Assembly: GCA_964019155.1 (NCBI GenBank)
Contig: OZ025242.1
Coordinates: 71,068,728 to 71,132,727 of the forward strand
Reading direction: 5' to 3'
DNA: 64,000 nucleotides
From: Osedax fenrisi
Taxonomy: Eukaryota > Annelida > Polychaeta > Sabellida > Siboglinidae
Below are positions 12,233 to 22,441 of this stretch, in pieces. Under the pieces are notes generated by a model. The model was not told the origin of the DNA, did not search any database, and worked only from the letters and a program-made list of their open reading frames with translations. The position numbers were made by a program, and so were the translations under genes. How positions within the stretch are numbered: position 1 is the first letter of the stretch; each line of letters starts with the position of its first letter.

Positions 12233-12903
12233 TTAAGGGGATCCCGCACATTTAAATTGAGGATAATTTATTTTTTTTAATAATGTTTTTATTACATAAT
12301 AATACTTATTGTAGTGTTTTTATTACATAATAATACTTATTGTAGTGTTTTTTAGTATCTGTAAAAAAAATAGATATGAATTCAGTCTAGAAATTGCATA
12401 AAAGTATGTTTTTTCACGATAAGATAATGCTATTATATGCTATTCAATATTACATTGTTTTGCTGTCAAACTTCAAACACTGTTTTCTCAAAATAATTAT
12501 TTCGCCATAGGTATGTGCATTCAAAAATATAGAACATAAAAACTATTATAATTATAATATTACATTTTTTTGCTTTATAAAGAATTTAATTATATGAATA
12601 ATAAAATAGAGAGATAATTTCTAAACTGTATAGATGTCATTGTATAAAATGATAATTTCTATAGAAATACCATTATTTTAGTATTGCTAATTTTTAATTT
12701 AGATATATATAATATAATAAATAATAATATTAAAAATAACTCTATTTTCCTATGCATGTATATTTTATGAATACATTACAAAAAAAAGTAGGTCAATTGA
12801 ATGAATAAAATATCAGTTCTATTTTTTTTAGTGGACCTATATTTTTCCTATCAATTTATACGCGAAATTGGCAAGTTGCGTGTTATGTGTGGGATCCCCT
12901 TAA
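12233..12903. mobile_element. TTAA-flanked element, 663 bp (piggyBac/Kolobok-type MITE)
   Basis: TTAA at 12,233-12,236 and 12,900-12,903 flank an element that begins ggggatcccgcacat and ends with the inverse, atgtgtgggatcccc. TTAA target duplication is the hallmark of piggyBac and Kolobok transposons. The element has no transposase frame. Inside it, a 34-bp unit (gtttttattacataataa...) is tandemly duplicated at 12,283-12,352. Confidence 0.82.
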
Positions 12904-13330
12904 TACATAGCATCGTTCAAAGTTAGTTTTAGGTAAAAATATTCAATGAATCGTTCAAAGTAATTTTTTTTATATTATATTGATAATATTTTTTTTTAAA
13001 TAGTTTATTTCATATATAAAATATATTAAATATTATGTATATTGTTGTAATACAATATTGTCATCATTATTATCTCTTCACTTACTTTGAATTACATTTA
13101 TATAAGAGTGGCTCTTTAAGTTATTTATTCTTATACTATATATATATATAGCAACACAAATTAGCAAGATACCTATGATAGTTTTTTCTAAATTTATATT
13201 CAACTAGGTAGTACAAAATAATTATTCTGAGAAAAACGCATCTAAAGTTTTACTAATTAAAAATCAATTATTATAAAATAAAGAAATCTTATGAACAATA
13301 TAAGAAGAATATACACTATAGAAAGATATA

Positions 13331-13379
<49 letters not shown>

Positions 13380-13984
13380 AAAATAAATCAATAATTTATA
13401 TGTAAATTCAATAAATAAATCAATAATTTATTGTTAATTACATAAATCTTACATAATTCTTGATTGTTCAGTAAACCTTCATCAACTTATTTAATTATAT
13501 TAGATTTAAAATGTATAATATATTGTTTGCGCTTAGATATGCGCTTATAATGAAATTTAATTAGATTTACATTAGTAATTATAAATTATGAATCATCATT
13601 GATGAAATAATATAATGAATATTATAATAATATATGAACTATTCGAGTCAGTGTGAAACCCCTTTTTAAAGCGGGTTATTATTTAACAATTAATTGTATA
13701 ATATAATAATTGTATCACCAATACATTTAAGGATATAATAACATTTATTAATTAATTTTAATAAATTTAAAGATAAAAATAACATTTATCAATTAATTTT
13801 AATAAAATTAAAAAAATTTATGGACATACAATAACAATTATTAATTAATTTTAATTCATTTCGAGATATTTATATAATATAAAATATTTGTAAGAAAAAA
13901 ATATCTTATATAATAATTAATTTATGTAATTATTATCAATATAAAATACTTCTATTTATATATCATTATTTTTTATATTTTTTA
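12904..13984. other. AT-rich stretch with (TA)n and a tandem repeat
   Basis: No gene. (TA)n occupies 13,331-13,376. Between about 13,720 and 13,865 a unit of roughly 60 bp (ataacatttattaattaatt-like) repeats about three times with divergence. Confidence 0.55.
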
Positions 13985-14152
13985 TACAATAAATTTCTTA
14001 TAAAGAGGTTTTTCTTATATTTTTCTTATAAGATATAATTATAAATAGGTTTTTTTAATGTGTAAAAGGTTGAATTCCAACCAAATGTATGAACAATGTT
14101 CTTATAAAGAGGTTTTTCTTATAAAGAGGTTTCTTATAGAGAGGTTTTACTG
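13985..14152 (-). mobile_element. Terminus of a pogo/Tigger-like element
   Basis: On the minus strand the segment starts cagtaaaacctctctataag and repeats aacctctttataagaa several times before fading near 13,985. CAGT-starting ends with AACCTCTMTATAA are typical of pogo-group (Tc1/mariner) TIRs, and the outer flank is TA. Only one end is present. A similar end occurs at 50,089. Confidence 0.55.
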
Positions 14153-14154
14153 TA

Positions 14155-14460
14155 TATATATAAAATAAATATAAATGTATTATAAAATAATATTAATTCA
14201 TTATATATAATATAATAAATTAATTATATAATAATATAAACATAAATTTAAAATTATATGATAACATAATATATATATATACAAAATAAATATAAATTTA
14301 TTATAAAATAATATTAATTCATTATATATAATATAATAAATTAATTATATAATAATATAAACATAAATTTAAAATTATATGATAACATAATATATATATA
14401 TACAAAATAAATATAAATTTATTATAAAATAATATAAAAAGACAATATAAATTCATTATA
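14155..14460. repeat. Tandem repeat, 121-bp period, about 2.5 copies
   Basis: The unit beginning aaaataaatataaat occurs near 14,162, 14,283 and 14,403, and the copies are nearly identical. Purely A/T; no coding content. Confidence 0.8.
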
Positions 14461-14526
14461 TGTAAATATATATAAATATCTGAAGAGGAAAGTATATATT
14501 AGGAGCCAGCTCCAGACATATATTTG

Positions 14527-16360
14527 TCACCTCCAGCAAGGTGAAGCCTCTTTAGTCTGGCAACATGTGAGGAAGTAAAGAGATTTTTGTCTGAATTCTT
14601 TATTCTTTTTGAATCCAACTGGAACATAAAAGTGTTGCCCACTGCCAATTTGCATGTGCCTATTTAGAGTCTGCATCGCCCTCTGTGCCCCGAAGTTATA
14701 TGTCAATACAGATGATGAAATAGCATATAACACAATATGAAATCCATAGAATACAGTCTGTAAAATTTTATATTTATTATAATTTAAATTGTAAATATAA
14801 ATTTATATATATACTTACTTTTTTACATTTTGACCAAATTGAATTGTGATAACTTTTATTAGTGTTTTGTGTTTTACCTAACAAACATCTTGATAATAAA
14901 TCTTTATCACTCAATCGTTCATAAATATTTTTCAAATGAGTTGAAATCTGTGAATTTACTTATAAGCATTGTAGCGTGTGATTTAGGTTGTTCTCCTATA
15001 ATAGAATATTAGTTATAAGAGTTGAAATATATATATATCAAAATGATAATACATTTTTTCTCTATTGCTTGTTTATAAAAGCACCATTTATTACTGCATA
15101 GATCATGGTTATGGGCTTCATCAGTAGACGTTACATGATAATATGTCTCCCAGGCAGCATCACACATTTTGTTCACATCATCAGTATTATTTCTGATCTA
15201 TATATATATATTATATTATTTACAATTTATGTAAAATATATAAATTATAATATATATTATTTATCTAAATGTATATTCTTGTATAACCCTAACCGCATTA
15301 GTAAAAAAGTGACTCAATTTTAGAATAGTTGATCCAGTGAGTCTACCAACTCCTCTTCCGCCAAATGTCACTCCAGTGTTCCTGCCAGTAGTCAAGAGAC
15401 GTCTGAGTGCCATACTCATTCTTTTGTGCACGTGGTTTACACATTCTTCCTTTCTAATAAGGGTTTCGCCGTATAAATTTAATTCCAGCAATTTCTTGTA
15501 TGTGGTGGAATCTCCATCTGACAACATTCGAGTGTACCGCAGCTTATACTTCTCAATTGATCTACTGAATATAGCTTTAGCAGCCGCAATCTATACAAAA
15601 TTTATATGATTAGGTAATCAAATATATATAGGAATTTAAAATAATTAATAATTGCCTCTATTCCACCACTACTTCCAGTATAGTTAATTGAACATTCATT
15701 GACGTGTCCTCTGTTCCATTCTTCAAATTCCCTCCGATCCATACTTTTTTGATTAAATGCACAAGCCTATAGTAACAAATAATAATAATAAATAAGTATA
15801 TATTATTATAAATAAAAACTACAAACGTGGCGATATTGAGAATAAGCTTGATAATCCAGAATAAGGCCAGTCTCCAAATCAATAACTGTACCGACCCCAT
15901 ACAAGGATGTATGGCCACGCTTTTGCCAGGAGCCATTAAAGGAAACACTGATATCAATGATATCATCTTCCCCGATACGGTCATCGATCTCCCTATACTT
16001 CCTCCTTACCAACTCTGCAACAAGCATGACAACTGTTATCTACATATAAATAATAGGTATATATATATTTATAAATTATATATATAAATTATAATCATAT
16101 TTCTAAATTTTTTTCTGAAATTCTTTTTGCAATTTTTGTGAATGTATTTTTCACCATTGACTTCAGATTTAGATGTGAAAGAATTGACTTGAGGTAATGC
16201 TACCCTCCTCCACAGTATAGAGCTCCTCTAACAGCCATGATATTTAGAGGGTGTGATGAATTTGCTACTCTATTGCCGTTCAGCTCAACTTTGGAGATGC
16301 AGCCACACGTTGAGTAAAATACATCAAAAAATGACGCAACACCATCATTCGTATAGTTAT
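14527..16360 (-). pseudogene. Mutator-like transposase (metazoan type), multi-exon, decayed
   Basis: Seven exon-like blocks on the minus strand read as one transposase of the metazoan Mutator-like family. 16,360-16,100: AVRGALYCGG then a TAG stop (16,200-16,202), then LKSILSHLNLKSMV. 16,039-15,827: DISVSFNGSWQKRGHTS and GVGTVIDLETG, the first DDE strand region. 15,766-15,656: EFEEWNRGHVNECSINYTG. 15,590-15,288: MLSDGDSTTYKKL (second acidic block), KEECVNHVHKRM and VGRLTGSTI. 15,197-15,053: DDVNKMCDAAWETYYH and C-x3-KW zinc-like residues. 14,995-14,819: GEQPKSHA, a frameshift, then YERLSDKDLLSRCL and IWSKCKK. 14,757-14,527: TVFYGFHIV through NFGAQRAMQTL to the stop. Donors include gtttgt, gtaagt and one GC (gcaatt at 15,655). 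The stop and frameshift indicate a pseudogene. Family blocks recognised by eye. Confidence 0.85.
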
Positions 16361-16391
16361 ATATACTAACTGAGATTACACCAGAACGACA

Positions 16392-16620
16392 TCATTTGCA
16401 GATGGTAAATTCAAGCACTTGGATTATAGCAAAAACTGTCCATATATGAGAAATGGATATCCCGGCTTCGAAAGGTTCTAGAAAAATATCATCTACGTTA
16501 ATTTTTCTATGTGATGCAGATACTTCCACAGGAGTAGATATAGATGTAGATTCAGTAAATGCAGTAGATGTAGATGGTGTAGATGTATATTCAGTAGAAG
16601 ACTGTATATTATTAAAGTTG
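16392..16620 (-). other. Ser/Thr-rich open frame between the two transposase fossils
   Basis: Continues the Harbinger frame after KPYPG into a Ser/Thr-rich tract (TSTPSTSTAFTESTS), then KINVDDIFLEPFEAG and a stop at 16,392. It does not match the expected C-terminal part of a Harbinger transposase (no FGRLK block). It may be inserted low-complexity sequence or the end of another protein. Confidence 0.35.
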
Positions 16621-17920
16621 GTTTTATATCCTGGAAGGTTAATTCCTGGATATGGCTTTATAAGCCATTCCATGGATGGATAAGCTGCATCACCAAGGAT
16701 TACCTCTTTATCTTCAATATATATGTAAATATTAGGACTATATAAAAATCACAGTTAGATTTTAAATGAACAAACATTATGCATTGTCTCGATTCTTGAT
16801 ATGTACGTTTGTTTAAAATTTGAATACTGGAACATGCGGGCATCATGCACTTTCCCAGCACACCCAGTAAATAAATCAGTAAATCTGTATAATGATAATT
16901 TATATATATTTATATATGTATATGATATTACCTGTACTGCGAATCACAGACAGCTTGAACATTGATCGAATAAAATCGTTGTCGATTATAGAATGATGAT
17001 TTTGATACCTATGGTGCTAAGATAGGAATGAAGGTTCCATCAATTGCACCGACATATTTATAAATCCCTGTTATATCGTTACCGTTTAAGTGGGAAGTAC
17101 AACAGTCGTTTGAAAATACTCTATAGAGATAGCACGACATACCTGAATAACAAAATAATCAATGCATGTTTTATTATTAATATTAACTAGGTATTATCAT
17201 ACATAATAATCTGAAGTAACTATCAAATATACTAATTTGTAATATATTCTTATCAAAGTAACCTTATTAACATGGTTTATTGCGGCACCCTTGGTCATAG
17301 AAAATAATAAAGATAAGGATGATATTCGATGTTTGTTGCTAATCTGATAATGGATGATTAATAATCAGTTATTATAGAATTAATAGTTTACTTAAATTAT
17401 AGTAATGTTAATTAGAACTTAATACTTATCACACTACTAGTATATATATATCAGGGATAGGATGAATCTTATTTATCAAATAAAAATAAGTATATATTAA
17501 TTTATATATACATATATAAATCCTAGAGAATTATATATAAAGTATATTACAAAAAAACATAAATAATAAATAATTATACTATAATATATAATAATAAAGT
17601 AACCTCCAAAGAGGCATTGCAACTCTTCTTTCGATGGATATACAAGTATATCCAGTAGTTTCACTCAACATAAGTCCAATTCTATTACATATTGAATTAA
17701 ACAAATCGTACGAAGCTCTAATTTATTAAACATATAATTATTTTAATGATATTATAAATACATATTGCTATTTCTTATTAGTTACCTTAAGTTTTATCGG
17801 AATTCAACAGGTTTATAGTTTATCCAGAAGTTATTATTATCAGTACGTGGATTCAATGCTGCTATGATATTAATATACTCTTCATCATATATCTGAAGAG
17901 CTAGTAATTCTATTTACTGA
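16620..17920 (-). pseudogene. PIF/Harbinger-like DDE transposase, multi-exon, decayed
   Basis: Minus-strand exons: 17,915-17,800 (ELLALQIYDEEY), 17,717-17,604 (SYDLFNSICNRIG, RRVAMPLWR), 17,343-17,263 (KHRISSLSLLFSMTKGAA), 17,142-16,932 (YVGAIDGTFIPI with the first catalytic Asp, then YNRQRFYSINVQAVCD), 16,884-16,776 (LFTGCAGKVHDARMF) and about 16,735-16,620 (VILGDAAYPSMEWLIKPYPG with the second catalytic Asp). This is the DDE_4-type order of Harbinger nucleases. A TAG stop follows IPILAP in the fourth exon. The third acidic residue (normally before AFGRLK) is not found, so the gene is broken or truncated. Donors are gttact, gttact, gtaata and gtttgt. The matching Myb-like Harbinger partner gene is not seen. 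Confidence 0.82.
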
Positions 17921-18446
17921 ACTCTATTATGAAAAGAAATATAATATATTATTATAATTAATTTAATATTAATTTAGAACCAGTTTAAAGAATTTAGATT
18001 GTTCATTGCTCAAATATATTAAATATTTAAAACTATTAATTACAATATGAATTAAAACATATAATATATATTAAATTAAACCATTACAAATAATTAATTG
18101 ACACCGTATATAGTCTTGTTGGGATATCACAATTGGATATACTATTTATAAATAAAATGCTTGCATATATAACGTATTTACATTAGGTGTTATATTCAGG
18201 CCTAGTTATCAGTGCTAATAATGAGTTGGAAATGTTAAGTCATGGGAATACAATATATTTGTAATGTAAACTATTTATATACTACAAGTTAGCATGAGAA
18301 GTGAATATATAAATTAAATAATTTGTGTACATTTTCATTATGAATATTTATATACATAATGTATATAACAAGTGACTTTTGCACTGGTCAAGGGCTAACG
18401 CTCCTTGCGTAAGTAGTAGTAGTTGCTTTATTAGTAAAAATATTTC

Positions 18447-18480
<34 letters not shown>
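17921..18480. other. AT-rich spacer
   Basis: No gene. A less AT-rich stretch at 18,375-18,425 (gcactggtcaagggctaacg) is followed by (TA)n at 18,450-18,476; a 63-codon frame here runs mainly through the repeat and is not credible. Confidence 0.5.
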
Positions 18481-19260
18481 ATAGTAAATAACAATTTAGT
18501 GAATACAAATGTTATTAGTATAAACGAAATCTATTTATTATGTATTACGATTATATTTATTTATAGATAGATAAGTTAGAAAATAATTAAATTACAAATT
18601 AAAAAATAAATGTTAAAGCTCAACATGGAATGTTCAAAGTTAAATATTAACAATATATATAGTTACATGCCATGTGGGTTACATGTATAATAGAATAATG
18701 TTAGAAAAATAAAAAATTATAATTAAACAATTTAATTATGAATCATAAATTCATGATAAAAAAACATTAGCCTTTAATATTTATACTGAATAGTTAGTTT
18801 ATTTTATAGTTAAAAGTAAATCACTTAATATGACCACGAAAACGTATTATGTATTACAGTATTCGATGGAATTTTCCAAGTTCACTATATATATAAAACA
18901 CTAATTTAAATTAATATTATTTATAATTGATTAATAAACATTATTCGTAATAGTACATCTATTTGTCATTATTAGATTAATATATATATACGCAATTATA
19001 CTAAATTGTACAACGAACCCATTTTTCTGTAGAAGACATTTTTCTTCTTATAAAATCATATCTATATATATATATATATAATTTATACACAATGAGAGGT
19101 AATATTAATATCGATGATTCAAGATGAAATGATATGAGACAATGAACGTACTGCATAGATCCATCGATTTTAATCACGATGAACCATATGTAGTCAATTC
19201 ACCCCCTAACATACCGTATTATATATAGGAGGTACCCGTTAGAGATTTTTTGTAAGTGAT
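18481..19260. repeat. Direct repeat, copy 1 (partner 21,220-21,905)
   Basis: Best-conserved part is 19,060-19,260: shared blocks include catagatccatcgatttta, atcacgatg and catatgtagtcaat, ending caccccctaac ... tataggaggtac. Weaker similarity (acgtattatgtattac, gaattttccaagtt) extends towards 18,490. The copies lie about 2.7 kb apart in the same orientation, downstream of the Helitron gene. Could be two Helitron 3' regions or another repeat family. Confidence 0.7.
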
Positions 19261-19339
19261 ATATATAGTTGTAATAAATAATAATGAATAGTAATAAAGT
19301 AAGAATAAAGATTTTATATATATATTTTATTAATAGTTA

Positions 19340-19380
19340 TTAAACACGAAAGTTAGTTGTTGCGTTTTCTGGCTGTAAAA

Positions 19381-19421
<41 letters not shown>

Positions 19422-19493
19422 TAGTATAATATAAATGTAGCACTTACCCATTCCTCCTATTCATAGCGGCATTTCTTCTCCGCCTTATAAAAG

Positions 19494-19529
<36 letters not shown>

Positions 19530-19707
19530 TAGTAATATACGCCTAGTTTATATTAATATACACACGTACACATATACATTAGATATAGACATATATGCAT
19601 ACATATATTAAACTAATAATAGTATTTAATGTGCTAAATAAGTATTATATAGTTTACCGTGCTCGGCGATTCTTGTTCCTGTTTAGTAGTGATAGTAGTA
19701 GATATAG

Positions 19708-19749
<42 letters not shown>

Positions 19750-20150
19750 TATGTTCATTATATAAAAACGTAGTATATATGTGTGTGTGTGTGTGCATGG
19801 CATAAAGTTTAATCTAACCGTATCTGGGCCGACGGCTTTTTGCCCCTATTAGTCTGCACGTCTCTATATGATAATAACATAGTTTAATATGTAGTGTATA
19901 GTACGTAACTTATCATATAAAAGCATAGTATTGTGTTTAATAAACTAATGAGACATATGTACATTTAGTTATAATGAAAGAATACTAACTACATATATTA
20001 TGTTATATATATATATATATGGATAGGTATTTTAATTAATTATCATATTGTAACCGGGTATCTTGGTGCGCGGACGAAGTCTGCACCACCTGCCTACATG
20101 TGATGCAGCATGCCGTTGGTGTTTGTTGTTGTTGTTCCTGCATATCTTGG
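19340..20150 (-). other. Chain of exon-like islands separated by (TA)n tracts
   Basis: Short GC-richer islands, each framed by splice-like signals on the minus strand, sit between (TA)n tracts. 20,150-20,055: QEQQQQTPTACC then a gtt donor. 19,866-19,822: after an ag, ending gttaga. 19,700-19,660: KQEQESPST then gtaaac. 19,488-19,450: RRRNAAMNRRNG then gtaagt. 19,374-19,340: ending before a stop. No family is recognised; frames across the joins were not proven. It may be a small gene with very short exons, or chance. Confidence 0.35.
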
Positions 20151-20169
20151 TACGAAATAGTGAATTATG

Positions 20170-21053
20170 CTACATAGCAGAGTTGTTTGATTTAAATCAA
20201 TGATTTTTTTGATTTTTTTGATTTTTTTTGATTATAAATCAACTTTTTTATAATTTGATAAAATGTAATTAATAGTTTGGATTACTATTATTAATAGTAT
20301 TACCAATGTTATATTTATTTATAATGCTTAATTAATTTGTTTTGTAAATATTAAACTAGACATTTCTAGAAATTATTATTTAAAATAAATATAATATATT
20401 ATATATATATATTTAAAATTATATTATATAAAAAACCTATTATAGAATAAAATATCTTTAGCTCTTTGATATATATTTTATGCAGCATGCTATATAATGC
20501 TTAATAATGCTATATAATGCTTATTATATATATTATATAATGTATTCTTTGAATGTAAAGATTTTAGCTCTTTGATATATATTTTATAATTAGTAATTAT
20601 TAATTACTATAATATTATATTATACATTCTTTGAAAAAAATTATTTCACAAATATTTATCTTATGTGTAGTTTCTTTAATATTTAACATCAAAGAATTAT
20701 ATACATTCAATGGAACATTGTTAAGATCATAATATAATCATTTCATATACATTTTATATTATAATACAAAATAATAATTTAAATAACAATAAATATATTA
20801 ATATTATTAGTATTAGTTTTTCATATACACCCTCCTTAAATTATGGAATTTATGTCATTATGAGTTGGCATCTATACCATACAAGTAGTTTTAAAATTAT
20901 TTTTAAGTACATTTTTAATAGAGAATATTTTTTAATATAATAAATTTATATAATTTATATAAATTTATATAAATATAATTTATTCTATCAAAAAAATCAA
21001 AAAAATCAATGTGATTTTGATTTTTTTGATTTTTTTCCAACTCTGCTACATAG
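20170..21053. mobile_element. hAT-type MITE, 868 bp, with perfect 8-bp TSD
   Basis: Element 20,178-21,045 starts cagagttg and ends caactctg. The 8-mer ctacatag flanks it on both sides (20,170-20,177 and 21,046-21,053). Subterminal gattttttt repeats occur at both ends in inverse orientation. Eight-bp TSDs and a CA-G-starting TIR fit hAT transposons. The interior is A/T-rich, without transposase; it holds a partial duplication of tagctctttgatatatattt (20,460 and 20,569). Confidence 0.85.
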
Positions 21054-21219
21054 TATGCTATATATATAGTTTACGATCGTATTATATGCTACTCTAAAAT
21101 AATATATAATACTTAATTTGAGTATAGTTTCAAAAGACGTGCTAACTGTTTTCTGTGTAAATGGGGATCGTTATTTTAATATGCAAACATTAACATATAA
21201 CGAAATATACATCCAATTA

Positions 21220-21613
21220 GTAATACACAATTTAGTGATTATAAAGTGAATAACAAAAAAATATCAGTAATAAATTAAAATGATTTTATTTAATATATAG
21301 ATAATTTAAAAAAAAATGTATTTATATTTAATAAATAGATTTTAATACTGCTTGATATGGAATGTTAACATTTAAATAATCATAATATTTTTATGTATAT
21401 TAGATTAATCGAATAATAAATCATGATAAAACAACTATTAAATAAAAATAATATAAGCAGGATAACTAAATATTTAAAAAAAACTATTATTTCGTATTTC
21501 TAGTGAATTAAGTTTATTTTATATATAGAGTAAAAAAATCAATTAATGTGAAACTTCGAGAACATATTATGTATTACTGAAATTTAGGGAATTTTCCAAG
21601 TTTACTATACATA

Positions 21614-21650
<37 letters not shown>

Positions 21651-21708
21651 AATATATAAAAATAACTCAATGTTCTGTTTAAGCCATTGTTCTTCTTAGT
21701 AAATCATA

Positions 21709-21747
<39 letters not shown>

Positions 21748-21905
21748 CACAATTATACGTAATACATAGATCGATGATTCAAGGTGAAATAATATGAGAC
21801 AATGCACATACTGCATAGATCCATCGATTTTAATCACGATGTACCATATGTAGTCAATGCACCCCCTACATAACGTACTATATATATAGGAGGTACTCGA
21901 GATTT
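21220..21905. repeat. Direct repeat, copy 2 (partner 18,481-19,260)
   Basis: Second copy of the repeat described at 18,481. The region 21,700-21,905 matches best. Contains (TA)n at 21,617-21,646 and 21,712-21,742 at positions corresponding to shorter TA runs in the other copy. Confidence 0.7.
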
Positions 21906-22441
21906 TGGTTTCGATAAATATTGCTGCGTAATGTTAATTACGCTAATGATTTAAAGTGACTTTACGGTTTACTAATGTATACTTGTATTCACTTAAATCA
22001 TACTCCTGTAACGATATACTATAGTTGATTTTTGTTCTTCGTAATATCAATATATTAATAGAGGATATGTATAGAGTTTCTGAGTATCTGTATATTGCCG
22101 ACTCGCTTTCACGTATGAAAGGATGGCATAGACCTTCACGTAGTGCGAAGCAATAATTGCATATATATATATTAGGTTAGCATATTAATACAAATAGGGA
22201 CGTCTTTATATGGCAACACTCGATATTATATGTAGATAATATATTATGGAATTGATTTTAAGTGAATTGTATATTTATTTTAGTATGCACATTAATCAGA
22301 AACCTATAACGATATACGATATTAATAGAGTAATCGCATATAGAATGCGCCTATATAGCTCAACTCGCTATTATTGCTAAATGGGTAGCATAGACATTCG
22401 TTTAGTGCGAAACTTGATATCAATTATCGATAATAGTCACT
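21906..22441. other. Helitron 3' flank with imperfect internal repeat
   Basis: Lies downstream of the Helitron stop codon. The motif gcatagac(a/c)ttc...tagtgcgaa occurs at 22,127-22,149 and 22,388-22,411 with some flanking similarity. The expected Helitron 3' hairpin plus CTRR end was not located with certainty. Confidence 0.45.

Noticed and set aside
12187..12903. A second TTAA element nested around the first (attaagggtatacc)
   Set aside because: No matching inverse end was found on the right side.
15105..16683. Plus-strand frames over the transposase region
   Set aside because: Antisense shadows of the Mutator-like and Harbinger-like exons, which have clear family motifs on the minus strand.
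18481..21905. LTR pair of a retrotransposon
   Set aside because: The direct repeats are diverged, lack TG...CA ends and enclose no gag/pol; the space between is a hAT MITE and TA repeats.
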